Assembly: GCF_964340395.1 (NCBI RefSeq)
Contig: NC_135563.1
Span: 12,654,651-12,718,650 of the forward strand
Length of the DNA stretch: 64,000 nt
Direction: 5' to 3'
From: Glandiceps talaboti
Lineage: Eukaryota > Hemichordata > Enteropneusta > Spengelidae
The notes below the pieces were generated by a model. It had not been told where the DNA came from, did not search any database, and saw only the letters and a program-made list of their open reading frames with translations. Of this stretch, positions 13,006-24,504 are shown in pieces. The stretch's first letter is position 1; each line of letters opens with the position of its first letter. The position numbers and the translations under genes were made by a program.

Positions 13006-13618
13006 ACGTTTATTTTTTATCACTTAATACATCCCTTCTGGATTTCCGTTTAGTCGTTAACTTTAAAGATGACTGGAAAGCAAGTGTCAGTCACAACATT
13101 ATAGTATCTCATACAATACTTAATTTCATTCATCTCAATACAGCTACTCTGGGACCTGAGATATATTTAGAATGTATTGCAAAAGATCAGCCCGACAGGT
13201 TGTCGTACAGAGTAGACATGTGTCATTCTTCTCTAGGTGATTAGAATAGGGCGAGGTGGGTCAGTAAAAAAGTCAGATGGAAACCTTTATCTACCAGACA
13301 TATAGATGTAGGGATTAATAATGCAAGAAACGATAAGGGAAGATACGTGATTGACATTTAGTAGAGATACACGTGTGGGACTGAGATAAGGACGTTTGAT
13401 AGAAAACATAAAAAAGGACAGATAAGCCAAACGGAGATAGGTGTGGAGTGAAACCGGGAAAACGTGCGATACGTCAGATAGATAGAAAGATGCTCAAGTC
13501 GAGGATTGTCTGCCATAAGATAAAAGTCGTAAACAAAAATTCGCATATTCACGTCTCCATTTGTGCTATAATATTTGAATTAATTAAATATATTCTAGTC
13601 ATAGAGCTGAACATTGCT

Positions 13619-13817
13619 GTGGAGTCAAGCAAAGTAGAACTGTCTGAACAAGTTCTTTACAGGATATAAAAAAAGAAACATGTAATTGAAGCATGGTTTA
13701 CGGAGTTCATTGAAGTATTATATTTCAATGAAATCCATGCTTCGATTACATGTACATGTTTCTTTTTTATATCCTGTAAAGAACTTTTTCAGACAGTTCT
13801 AGTTTGCTTGACTCCAT
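13619..13817. mobile_element. long hairpin (foldback/MITE-like) element, ~199 bp
   Basis: Arms 13619-13696 and 13735-13817 are inverted copies of each other. They share GGAGTCAAGCAAA at the outer end, AGTTCTTTACAGGATATAAA in the middle and GAAGCATGG at the inner end. The right arm carries a 5-6 bp duplication (TGTACATG) not in the left arm. The ~38 bp loop itself contains a shorter inverted pair (TTCATTGAA and TTCAATGAA). There is no obvious target duplication and no ORF. A MITE or a recent inverted duplication would both explain it. Confidence 0.6.
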
Positions 13818-14473
13818 ATACTGTCCTCATATTATACGATAATAAGATATTTCCGATTACAGGTCTAAAGATAGCTACTGATAGATTGCATTCATCCATT
13901 AGCTTTAATGGTTGACTTCTTATTCAAATTGGCAGATTACTGAACACTACATTATAAGATTACCATTATTTTTTGTGCACTTCAACGTCAACGTGAACAT
14001 GAAAATCTTAATGCCATCGATGCTGTCAAATTAATGTCACAGTTGAAGATGACCGACGCCTTGACTTCCTTCCGAATAGTCAGCAAAATTGCCAATGTTG
14101 TACACTAGCTATGTTCAAGTATTTTCGTTATGGGGCATACAACACTGAATATGTATTTCCATGATGTAGTTATGTTGCTGATAGATACCGTTCAAGGAAA
14201 AAGGCTTACTGTCGAAATTGACATCTTTCATCGAAACATTTGTGTTTTGTTGGCATTCCTTGGACAACAAGTGACAGGGTGACAGAAATGTATTTCTACA
14301 TTTATACTTTAAAAGCAATAAAATTGTGAATACACCTTAAACATCTGAAAGTTCTTATTGGAGGGAAAGTAAAAGCATAGAGGTTGTTTATGCTAATTAC
14401 CTTCCAACGATTTTACCCGACCCCATGACTAAAATGATTGTGAATTAAGCAGGTGGGTTTTTTTGAACAAGCG

Positions 14474-14475
14474 AT

Positions 14476-14558
<83 letters not shown>

Positions 14559-14562
14559 AACA
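14474..14562 (+). repeat. (CAGA)n microsatellite with AAAC tail
   Basis: About 19 CAGA tetramers followed by CAAA units, the complementary orientation of the (TCTG)n tract at 10249. Confidence 0.97.
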
Positions 14563-17500
14563 ACAATTACCTCCCCCTTACGGGACCTAAATAATGGCAC
14601 AGAGAAAGGTTTGATGGGTTTAACGATATCTTTGTGATAGGATTAAGAATTAGAAAGACGAAGGCAGAAAGAATGGTAAGACAGCAGTTAAGAATGACCA
14701 GTGCCTATATCGTCAGAACCATGTGCTTCTCACTATGTTTATAGCCAATTTACTTTCAAAACTGAGCATGAACATGGTTATAGTTACAATAGTACCGAAT
14801 ATGAGGAATGATCGACAAGATATAATTGTAGTATCTGTACACCTACAAGATTATATGCTGCTACCAACAACGAGACCAAATGTTTACAACACTGAGTGAG
14901 TCATGTGACGTGTATGATAAGTAACCGCATTTCTCATAACTCAAGACCCCAGATCATTCAAAATGGCGGTTTTCCAAGCTCCCTTTTCTATCAGTATTAA
15001 AACAATCTAAGCCTAAAGCTCATTTTTTAGAATTTTAAAACTTAGTAAATTAGAGAATGAGTAATGTACATGCAGTATATTATGGGACGAAGTAGCACGA
15101 ATTGGCACCGTTTCTTTGTAAACACATGAACTATGTTCACTAACCGTTGAAATTAAAATTGAAGAATTTCTATTCAGCCTGAAAGGTTAGGCGTATGCAA
15201 TCCATATTTCTTAATGGAAATTAAGTGAAACCGTACTTTGAATTTATCGCTGTCGTCTACTCACAGAAATATTTCTAATGACAAAACTGCTCTTATCTCT
15301 TTCCAAATCATTGCGCTTATTTTATTATGTATGCTTGTCAAGCAAACTTTATGGAAATCCATATCATCACAATTTCGCTAAATTTATGGTTGATAGGAGT
15401 AATAAAAATTATGACGGTAAAGCCGAAAACCGGTTTCTCTGTAATCCACAAGTAATGTCGACTTAGGTTACTAGCAGGACTTAGTCTTTTGGGCAACATC
15501 TCTTACGTCAAAATGACGTGATTCATTAATGGGAGAGCCTAAAAGATGGAAAGGGGTCGGCTTTTGAGTGACGCGCATCACTTCACTGAAACAAGAATCA
15601 GAACGGATATTTCTCTTATATTCAATAGTTTATAGACAGGCTGTGCATGTCCTATAATGTTCGTGTAATTGGGATACAAATTGCCAAACTAATTGAATTG
15701 ACTTTGTATTTTATGAGGCTTTCCTTTATGTAATTTTGATATTTAATTACTGTCTATGTATCGCAGGGGACACATTAAACCACCCCAGGACACCAAACAG
15801 AAAACACTGCGCATCTTAGCCACGACTACGGTTAGTCTGCTGTACTCACAATATTAGCGTCCACCCACAAGGTTAGTTCCTTGAAGTAACCAATATCCTA
15901 TCTGAGCAGTAGAACGATACAATCTTTAAATTATCATAGGCGTATAATAACGACATATTGCCTTATACGAATGCTATTACTGTACGTTAATGGATTTTGT
16001 CTTTCGCTTACTAGTTTACTTCGGTCAAGTCACAAGTATAACTGATAATACCAGCACTTTAGAATAATATAAAACACCGTTACATTAATAATGCCCACCC
16101 TCCATGTGAACGAATAAGTTCATAGTGCTAGCGTTTAGTACCTAGGCTACAGAAAATATAAAGATATGCGCTTGCTTCGTACTATGAACCTGTGACCCAA
16201 AGGAAATTTGTACAAGCATGCAGGAAATAAGGTGAGTGTTGTCACCGAAAATTTCACATGATTTCCTTATAAGGAAGCGTTTACAGAGTAAACTGTTGGA
16301 TTTTCTTTGCTCCTTTCAATTTGCTCTAATATACCAAGGTAATTATTCGAACTAGTTCTACCCACCTGAGCTTTTATATTTAATTTAGTGGTCGAAACAT
16401 ATGACTTTTTTAACTTATAACAAAAAAATTGAAAAACAAAGATGTAGCCTAAGTTGTGCTTTGTACTGATTCGCTTTAGGTTCTTTGATTGTATATGTTC
16501 GTTTAAAATAAAGGAGGAACACACGTTAGGGACGGCCACAGAATAAAAGGTCAGACAATTGGTAATTCAGCGAAAGAGAATCCATTGGCTTTACAGAGAA
16601 ACGAAAGATGGATATAACTGCAAATAAGGACATTCTGAATAAGAGGTAAATATCATGTATATGATAATATGGAAACAGAGTTATCTCGCATCTTTGGGTC
16701 ATAAATTGACTTTAGCTCCAGGGCATGACATGGTGGTTTACCACTGTGATAAGACACATCTTTCAACAGATTCAACACATAATAATCCAACTTGTGAAGT
16801 TAGTTATAGACAAGACAAAACGTCAACATTATATCAACAGTTAGTTAGGGTGTAGTTTAATCACTTCAAAAAATAAACGTCTTACTGCAGGAGTACCCTG
16901 TTTAGTTGATGTTGTATATTTTCTACCTTAAAGTTTACGGTTCACTTTCAAATTGTTGACAAACAGGAATTCATGATTTTTAAGAAGTCTACTGGCCTAA
17001 ATACAATCCTTCACAAACTGTGGCTATAGCACTCTAGATCTTTGTCTCCTGTATTCAATGGCTTTTTCTTTCCTCACAAAGATTGCCATACACTATCTCG
17101 ACCTTAAGCCGTTTGTGTGAAAGTCACAAAAGAAATATATTAGGATAAAAAATTTAATGTAATTATAATCAAGGAATCGATTAATGCCAGCCTTGACCAT
17201 CCATACACTGAGTGCCTGTGTCGAGCTGAACATTTCCGGTACAATGAATGAACCATTAGATTATTACGATAGTTAATTGAACCATATTACGATCGCCATG
17301 GGAAAATTTATTAAGCGTGAAGAAAATTAGATTCCAGACAAGATGACCAATATGCGCCTTGCATCCAGCGGGAACAGTAGCAGTTATAGTACACAGGGGA
17401 GGAAGTTTGTATTAAAAAGTTGAATTCTGTATAGGGAATATAGGGTATAATAACTTGGTTCTGTGATAGTAATGCAATGTTTATGGTTGCTAGCCACTTC

Positions 17501-18324
17501 GCAAGGGAACTGCCATGTAATCCCAAACAGGGTTCTCGATCTGAGAAAGTATACAGTGAATGAGTATGCGTCTGATAGAATGAGCGAGAACTTACCACTT
17601 TGCCCTTTCTTGCTTGACGTGCCGGATGTATCTATTTTATACACGACTAATTTTCAACAGAATTTATTGGTTAAAATTTGAGTTATTTCCCCCACAAGTA
17701 CTGAATGTAAATCCATAATCGCATTATTTACTACATAACGATCAAATAGGAATTAGCAGCAGACAAGCAAATCCAGCCTTGCATGAATCCGTGTACCCAA
17801 AACGGAAACGGATTATCTTATATTTCTTCATAAAGCCAGTCTACCGAATATTATATCCTAATGTGTTTAAAAAGGGAGAAGTAAAGGGATGTCCTAATTG
17901 AATATTCTTGTCTCAAGGAATGCATTTTCAGATATTGAACACATTTTCAAAATCCTGTTTGGGGTTTTCCAGTTTGTCTACTGGTAATGTTAAAGAATAC
18001 AACTTTCTCACTTAGACTGTGTTTGCTGGGTAGCACTTGAAGTATGTCGTCAGTTTATATTTTTTCAAGGTTAATCGAGTGAAAAATCGCAATCGTAATG
18101 CGCTTGACTTTCCTTTTGGATGAGCGATTAGGAAGGCAAATTGAAATGTGCTGCTGGAGCGTACAAGCATAATCTTCAATAAATCAAAGGCATTTTGAGT
18201 TAACACCCTCACTGTCCCTGTCCATGACCCTTGACCCGAATGAATAGTCGTTTTTACTACATGCGTAACATTGTGTCTGTTCTTCGGATGATGGCCATGC
18301 ATGTCACGTAATCAATAACAAACT
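14563..18324. other. non-coding stretch
   Basis: Several overlapping 60-95 codon frames occur on both strands (16267-16539 and 17311-17681). None has splice support, recognisable motifs or strand-consistent coding signal. Confidence 0.45.
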
Positions 18325-18339
18325 GCATGCATGCATACA

Positions 18340-18373
<34 letters not shown>

Positions 18374-18382
18374 CATACATAC
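18325..18382 (+). repeat. (CATA)n microsatellite
   Basis: GCATGCATGCATACATAC opens the tract and CATA units follow, interrupted once by ATATA. Confidence 0.95.
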
Positions 18383-19362
18383 ATTTTCGTCTTGATGTAC
18401 CGACGGGAAGGTTTTATACAATAGAATAAAAAGAAATTTCCCAGACATCTCTTCCACATTCGATTATTTTGGACTCGTAGTTATTTCGATTGAAGGCGCA
18501 AAGACAAGGAGTCGAGCCACTGAGTAATTACTGAAACTTAAGATATATCTAAAAATAAATAACAAATGAAAATGTTTGACTGAGAAATTTTGTCGAAATT
18601 GAAATAAATGCCATGAAAGTAGAAGGCATACATGTCGTCTAACTAAATATCCCCTGGCATATATTCAGTCTGTTCCAACTGTAGCTAGAAATTAAAATAC
18701 TATTTCGCATTCATGGAACGTTTTGCACTTTCGTCATCGTTTCAAGAGGTCACATAGGGTATGATGATATTGTAAGCCCCGGGTACTCATTTTGTGTCTT
18801 GCGCGGGAGGTTTGAGACGTTCTGGCTCTCAATTATGACGCAACGACCTAGAGGTGATTGATTATCTGGAGAATGTTTATTACGAAACCTTTCACGATTT
18901 GCGTAACAATATCGAATTTTGACTCTTGCATTCAAGAAACTGTACAACACACTATGACATACGAATACGTCATATATAAATGAAGTTAATAGTACTTGTC
19001 ATCACTTATTGCTCCTTTCTACTGTAATCTAGCCAACTCTTTCTGCATTCACAATTAATGAATTTAAAAGTGTGAAATCAATTAAAGTACTTATTTTTAT
19101 GATCATTTTATGTTTCATTTCCATTCCAGGCTATTTTGATTCAGATAGCAATATCGTTTGTATCTGAAATTTATATAGATAATTTCAGGATAAGGTGTGA
19201 ATTTCAATCTAGATAGACACCTGACGCTAAAAGTATTCACTTCTACAACAATGCATATTGTACTGTGCTTCAGATGTACTCATAAAAGAGTGAATGTTTT
19301 CATTAATGATCATGTGCTACTCTTGAAATACATCTTTTTACAGTTAACAGTTTTTCTAAGAG

Positions 19363-19472
19363 GGTTGGGGTTAGCCATTTGTATGCTATTAGTAATACCA
19401 TTTCCACTGTATTAGAAACGCAGCAAGCGAAGCGACCTACGTTTCTAATACAATAAATGGCTAACCCCAACC
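19363..19472. repeat. nested palindrome, ~110 bp
   Basis: The outer arms are 19363-19380 and 19455-19472, an 18 bp perfect inverted match that includes GGTTGGGGTTAGCCATTT. Inside, GTATTAGAAACG (19409-19420) is inverted at 19440-19451. The inner arms enclose a CpG-containing loop, CAGCAAGCGAAGCGACCTA. Between outer-left and inner-left arms lie ~28 bp with no counterpart on the right. It looks like a degenerate or partly deleted MITE, lying immediately upstream of the dispersed repeat copy at 19526. Confidence 0.5.
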
Positions 19473-19525
19473 TGTTTAGACCACAAAGCAAACTTGACGC
19501 GACTGTGACTTCTAGGTTGAGTGTA

Positions 19526-19598
19526 ATATATGCTCTAATTTGCCTAAGGTTGACCATTTTATGAACTTGGCAAAATTGCCTGCACATTTCGTGAATTG
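19526..19598 (+). repeat. dispersed repeat, inverted copy of 12360-12432
   Basis: This is the plus-strand partner of the segment at 12360-12432, seven kilobases away. It begins after the nested palindrome at 19363-19472 and runs almost to the (TATG)n tract at 19617. Together they suggest a transposon family whose 3' end is a TATG microsatellite, but only two copies are visible here. Confidence 0.55.
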
Positions 19599-19616
19599 GG
19601 CAGTGTCACCGATGAA

Positions 19617-19647
<31 letters not shown>

Positions 19648-19651
19648 TGTA

Positions 19652-19693
<42 letters not shown>
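19617..19693 (+). repeat. (TATG)n then (TG)n microsatellite
   Basis: About ten TATG units change into about 17 TG units. It lies directly next to the dispersed repeat at 19526-19598. Confidence 0.97.
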
Positions 19694-19694
<1 letters not shown>

Positions 19695-20038
19695 CCTGAT
19701 TTACATGTTACAATGCAACGTAGGTAATATATGCGGAAGACGTCATCACAACTGAAACAACAGATATGTATATTTGCGAAAACACAAATCAGTTAGTCTT
19801 TGCCATAGATTCAAATGCAGTGATAGTAGTCTGTGAGTATCGTTCTGAATTTAAAACGACAACAGTTATAGTTATGACTTTCCTCATTCAGTCATACCAT
19901 AGGTTGTCTAGATATGTTATGACCCATTATGACCAACTGTGTTCATGTACCATAACGGACAACAGTTCATTTACAGTAGAGTATTTTACTGAGGTAATTA
20001 AGAACAACAATTAGTAATCTCAAACAATTGTACAATTG

Positions 20039-20041
<3 letters not shown>

Positions 20042-20133
<92 letters not shown>
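20042..20133 (+). repeat. (GA)n microsatellite, about 46 units
   Basis: A perfect GA/TC mirror-repeat tract of the kind that can adopt triplex (H-DNA). Confidence 0.98.
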
Positions 20134-20135
<2 letters not shown>

Positions 20136-22080
20136 AAAACGTTTATACGCTAAGACTTTAGGAATATTGATGCAACTTTAGACTTGATAGATTGTCGAGC
20201 TGTTACTCTCATAAAGTGTAAAAATTGAGTCGATGTATAGTAGGAAATTATATTGAGACGACAAACGTCGGCATTTAAGATTCACATTCGTGTGTGACAT
20301 TACTGTGTATCAGAATGTTCCTTTAATAGCACTAAACGTTGTAATAATTTCACAGTATCTGAAAGCCACGACATTCTGCCGTCAAAAATTACCAAACGAT
20401 GAGGTGAGGAGTAATACATTAAAGTTTTCAAATGTCGACATTGGAACCCATGAGGTGGTACGTCAAGCTTTTCATACTCGCTTTAATTGGATTCTTTAGA
20501 CTGGAACATATATCGGGGTATGCATAGTTCATCGAGTCTATCTCATAAATTGACTTCGAGGCAGAATGTTCTTCAACACTGAAGTTAGTACGCTTCAAAG
20601 AATTGAAGGAAGTACAATGCCCGTTTGCAATAACATTGTATGAACTTCTCTTAAAGCTATATTATTCGCTAAACATGTTTTTGATGAAATGTGAGAAATC
20701 AACTTGTTTCCATCTTGATATTATATGTCAATTATTTCTAAGTACATAGGAAATGTTTTGAGACAGTTTATATAAGGACAAGAGTTGCGAATTTCCCTAC
20801 TGTAATGATGTTAAAGCAGAATGTTCCTCGGAAAAAATTCATAACCTTTTACGCTTACGTTGGTCAAGAAAACTCAAACCTTTTCTTACCTGAACTTAAA
20901 CTTAGGGGTCACCATACATATTTTTGAAAAAGAGAGTCAACATGATATTAAAATCAAACCAATTTAGAATCCAATGTGACCGCCGATCTGTATTAACCGT
21001 ATGGGGATGGATATAAAACCTTGCCAATTTTCTTGAAAGCAAAACGCGTGATGCTGAACCTCCAAGCTTCAATTATCATTTCTAAAGTGGCGGGAACATG
21101 CTTTTATGTGGCACAATTTACTGATGTTTACGTCGATTGATGGTTGAGACACATTCTGCCTTAACATAATAACTGCTACGATTACAATAATGGTAAAAAT
21201 GATATACAGCGATATAGTCTTGTGAGGCCAGCCTAATCATAGATAACACAAGTTACATCATTACAAAGTTAATCTTATCTTTGTTTCCATTTTATTTGTA
21301 ACCATCATCTCTCTTCAAAAGAATGAGCAAGATTATCCTAAAAGGGTTGAAGAGATAATTACCATGTTTTCCTGTAACAGTTCATTCACTCTATCGTCTA
21401 GCTTCGATAACTTCTCATCAATATATATATTTCGAGTTAACCAGCTGCAATATACATATCTTATCTAGAGTCAAATGTCTCTGTAAGTAGGAACCACTCG
21501 AACGATAGCACTTCTTTCAAAATATATACTTTGATTTACGAGGTCATCTTGAGAACATCTTTCTCCATGGCTAGTTTACACTCGAACGGGTATTTCAAGT
21601 TTGCTTTTATTGAAACCACATTTGCATTTCATATGACTACATGGCAGTTAGTGCTTTTAATTATCAATCGTATCCTTTTCTCCCTTTCAATTCCAGAAAG
21701 TGCTGTTCGTATATACGTTTGTTTCTATCAAATTGACATTTCGCAGATATGTTTAGGTACTAGGTAGATGTTTAGATACATCAGCTTTATGTCAAACCTT
21801 TATTTTTGTAGTTACCACATGAAGGAAGCAATATATATTGTAAAAAGTTTCAATTTATCAAACGAAATGATGACATTATATATACACTCTCCGCTCCTCC
21901 CTTTTCCACGAACACGCATGTTCTTGGTCTTCCTAGGGGGTCAGAACCACTTAAGTGATCAGTTTGTATCACGAAAGTGTGTTCCTACATAGCATAAACC
22001 AGCGTCACTTTACAGATCGAATTGTACCTGAAAACACTCAAAAGTAAGTAGTTGAAGAAGCATTTTTAACGTACTCTTTC
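20134..22080. other. non-coding stretch
   Basis: Nothing recognisable beyond short frames. It adjoins the candidate minus-strand exons starting at 22081. Confidence 0.45.
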
Positions 22081-22362
22081 TCAACGGCACTCTTCAAACG
22101 GAGATGGTTGTGCGGGTTCCATCAATCCATCAGAAGTCATCATCTTTGAGGGCTTTGATACATCAGTCTTTGGCACTACGTATACATTGTCAATAGTTGT
22201 AGATCGTGGAAAAGGCCAGTGGCTATGGTAAGCATATTCACTTGTACAATGCATTCGTAAATTGTATTCAGCCAAATCTGTTAGACTGTACGGTTCAATT
22301 CTGTCTGCATTTGTAAATTTGACCAAGCCTGACGTAGGTGTCATGTAACTGTCAGGACTCAT
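22081..22362 (-). CDS. candidate terminal exon or small ORF, tyrosine-motif tail
   Basis: This 93-codon minus-strand frame starts with a genuine ATG and ends in TGA. The composition is balanced and not repeat-derived. The protein is hydrophilic with several tyrosines in short motifs (AEYNL, SEYAY, NVYVVP) and a proline-rich end, reminiscent of a receptor cytoplasmic tail. A pyrimidine-rich AG (TTTCCTTTTAG) lies ~20 bases before the ATG, so the ATG could be in an exon with a spliced leader, or a coding exon could begin at an internal AG. It lies 0.7 kb downstream of the candidate exon at 23039-23263 on the same strand, but their phases do not join directly. Function unknown. Confidence 0.25.
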   Translation of the reverse strand: MSPDSYMTPTSGLVKFTNADRIEPYSLTDLAEYNLRMHCTSEYAYHSHWPFPRSTTIDNVYVVPKTDVSKPSKMMTSDGLMEPAQPSPFEECR

Positions 22363-22771
22363 GGGGTGTAATATTCAAGTTCACTAAAAGGAAACATCTT
22401 TTGGTAATATTGGCTTGATCGTTTTTGTTAACCGCTGCAAGTATCATATTGCTGCTAGTTAAACTAGTTGTCGGTCTCCTTTGTGAAAACTGTGTTTGAA
22501 TCAATTGATTGAATGGTTGCACACAGGAGAGTCTGTCGCCTCCAAAGTAATGTCAGTCGTGACGGCCAATCTCTGTGACTACAAACAGAGTATTTTTTGC
22601 ATGCAATTGTTGTTACTCCAATGTTAACAGTACGCTTAAAGTTTCCGTTTGATTTGATCAGTGTCACCAGCACATACAGACATATATATTTTTTCTTACT
22701 GACCTGATGATGCTACTTAAAGCGACCAGCCTTTTTCGAAACATTTTGAGTTTGTTCACAATATACATATC

Positions 22772-22818
22772 GATAGATGGATACATAGATAGATAGATAC
22801 TAGACAGAGACAGACAAA

Positions 22819-22849
<31 letters not shown>

Positions 22850-22880
22850 CATACATACATACATACATACATACATACAT
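22772..22880 (+). repeat. (GATA)-like and (CATA)n microsatellites
   Basis: Degenerate GATA/GACA units (22772-22815) are followed by about 14 CATA units (22823-22880). Confidence 0.93.
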
Positions 22881-23038
22881 GGTAGGAGTACAAAAAGTAA
22901 ATTGAGAAAGGATGATTCATACGAAACTGGAGAGAATCCAATAGAGAACTGAATAATCAGCTTGGCTTGAAGATGCCTATTTCAAAGGACATTTTTTATT
23001 TTCGATTGTTGATGACAATGGTTGACATAAATACAAAC

Positions 23039-23263
23039 CTGTGATAAGTATTCCATTGCACACTCATATATACAAATTGTATTAGAATTTGAAAACAGAG
23101 TGTCTTCGTAATTGAATGTTATTCCTTTCTGACAACATCTAGCAAATTTGTCTATAGTAGAGATATTAATGTTTGAGCCGCCTGACGTTATTATCTCGAC
23201 AGTGCCGACAGTGAAACATAACGTAAAAACAGATACCGTAAGATTAATGGAAACTTCCACCTT
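23039..23263 (-). CDS. candidate internal exon, secreted or membrane Cys-containing protein
   Basis: The minus-strand frame is open for 75 codons between a good acceptor (T-rich stretch ending CTTAG, next base 23263) and a plausible donor (CACAG then GTTTGT, exon end 23039). Both ends are in phase 0. There is no ATG at its beginning, so a short upstream exon would have to supply the start. The first ~22 residues are hydrophobic (INLTVSVFTLCF...), like a signal peptide or anchor. A region with a CC pair and a CIYEC motif follows. No family is recognised. Frames of this length do arise by chance in a 64 kb window, so the splice-site pairing is the main support. Confidence 0.25.
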
Positions 23264-24478
23264 CTAAGCATAAATAGAAATTCAATTATCTGTTTTCTTT
23301 AAAGCTGACAGTTATCATACCATTTTAATTTCACATTTGTGTGACTTGATAGATTGACTAAATCATCGGATTTGCACACAGATATATAGGGATATTTTAA
23401 GAATAGTGGTCATGAATGTTGGTACTAATCTAACGATGGAATAGTAACTGGGTATCTAAGTCAATTTGTTTTCATGAAAGTAAAAAGTCAGCTTACCAAA
23501 TGAAAAAAAAACCTCATTTGGTATTTAAAACCACGTAGTCTGACCTCTCCATGTGTCATCCATTCAATGCTGTATTGCTAGTGTTCAATTGTGTCAGAGA
23601 GTTGTTAATTTATATGGCACCAATTAAATGTTATTGAAGTTCAAATCGTATATATTGGTTCATATAAAAAATGTAGTACACACCGAATGAAATCTTTTGA
23701 TGTAGCTTGTAAGATGACTCTGCGAGGATTACACTTTTATTGTCATCGTTACACAGTTACAATTTCTATGTCTCGTTCATGGAATATATTTTGTTGACAC
23801 TACAAGATCTAGTGGTGAGTGTATACTCGTAAAAGACATTCGCAATTAGTACTTAATTTCATGTACTAGCTTAAAATTAATGTTTTAAATGTATACTATT
23901 ACCCCTTTTCATGGCGTTGACATTTATTTATCTAAGGTTAAAAATCATATCTATTCATTCATATTTCAACAGAGATATTTTGAAAAATTGTTGTTGTAAA
24001 ATACTGGTCATAACAAAAATTGATGAGCAAGACTGAACGCTGGAACAAATGTATGTGTTGTTTACGATAGCACATAAAAGTTTTAGATCTTAGATAAAAT
24101 GAAGGAAACTATGACATAAGGGCTAGGGATGTCGGGAATACAAGACAATGTTACAGGCTTTCCCCAGTGTGAAATTGTCATCATGATCACATTGAGGATT
24201 TTGAACAATGCCCTTCGGGTTCACTTATTTATATAATTAGATTTGAATAAGCTTAACTCTTATTATGATAACGTCATCAACCTTGCTAAAAACGTCACCA
24301 CCAAAAGTGTAAATATCAATAATGATTTAGCTATTTTACGACGTTATTTAGGATGAGCATATTTATCAACACAGTCGTAATGCAATCACTTGATATTGCG
24401 GCAAATGTGGTACCGAATGGCTTGCTAAGACGTAACATGATCCACGTTGAACTTAATTCTATTTATAGATGAACTTCA

Positions 24479-24504
24479 TATAAAGTGACTGTTGTCACTT
24501 TATA
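24479..24504. repeat. 11 bp perfect hairpin
   Basis: TATAAAGTGAC, a four-base loop TGTT, then GTCACTTTATA. No U-tract or gene nearby gives it a function; recorded as a structural motif. Confidence 0.5.

Noticed and set aside
16267-18302. Several 60-96 codon frames on both strands
   Set aside because: They overlap in conflicting strands and frames, lack splice-site support and recognisable motifs, and match the number expected by chance.
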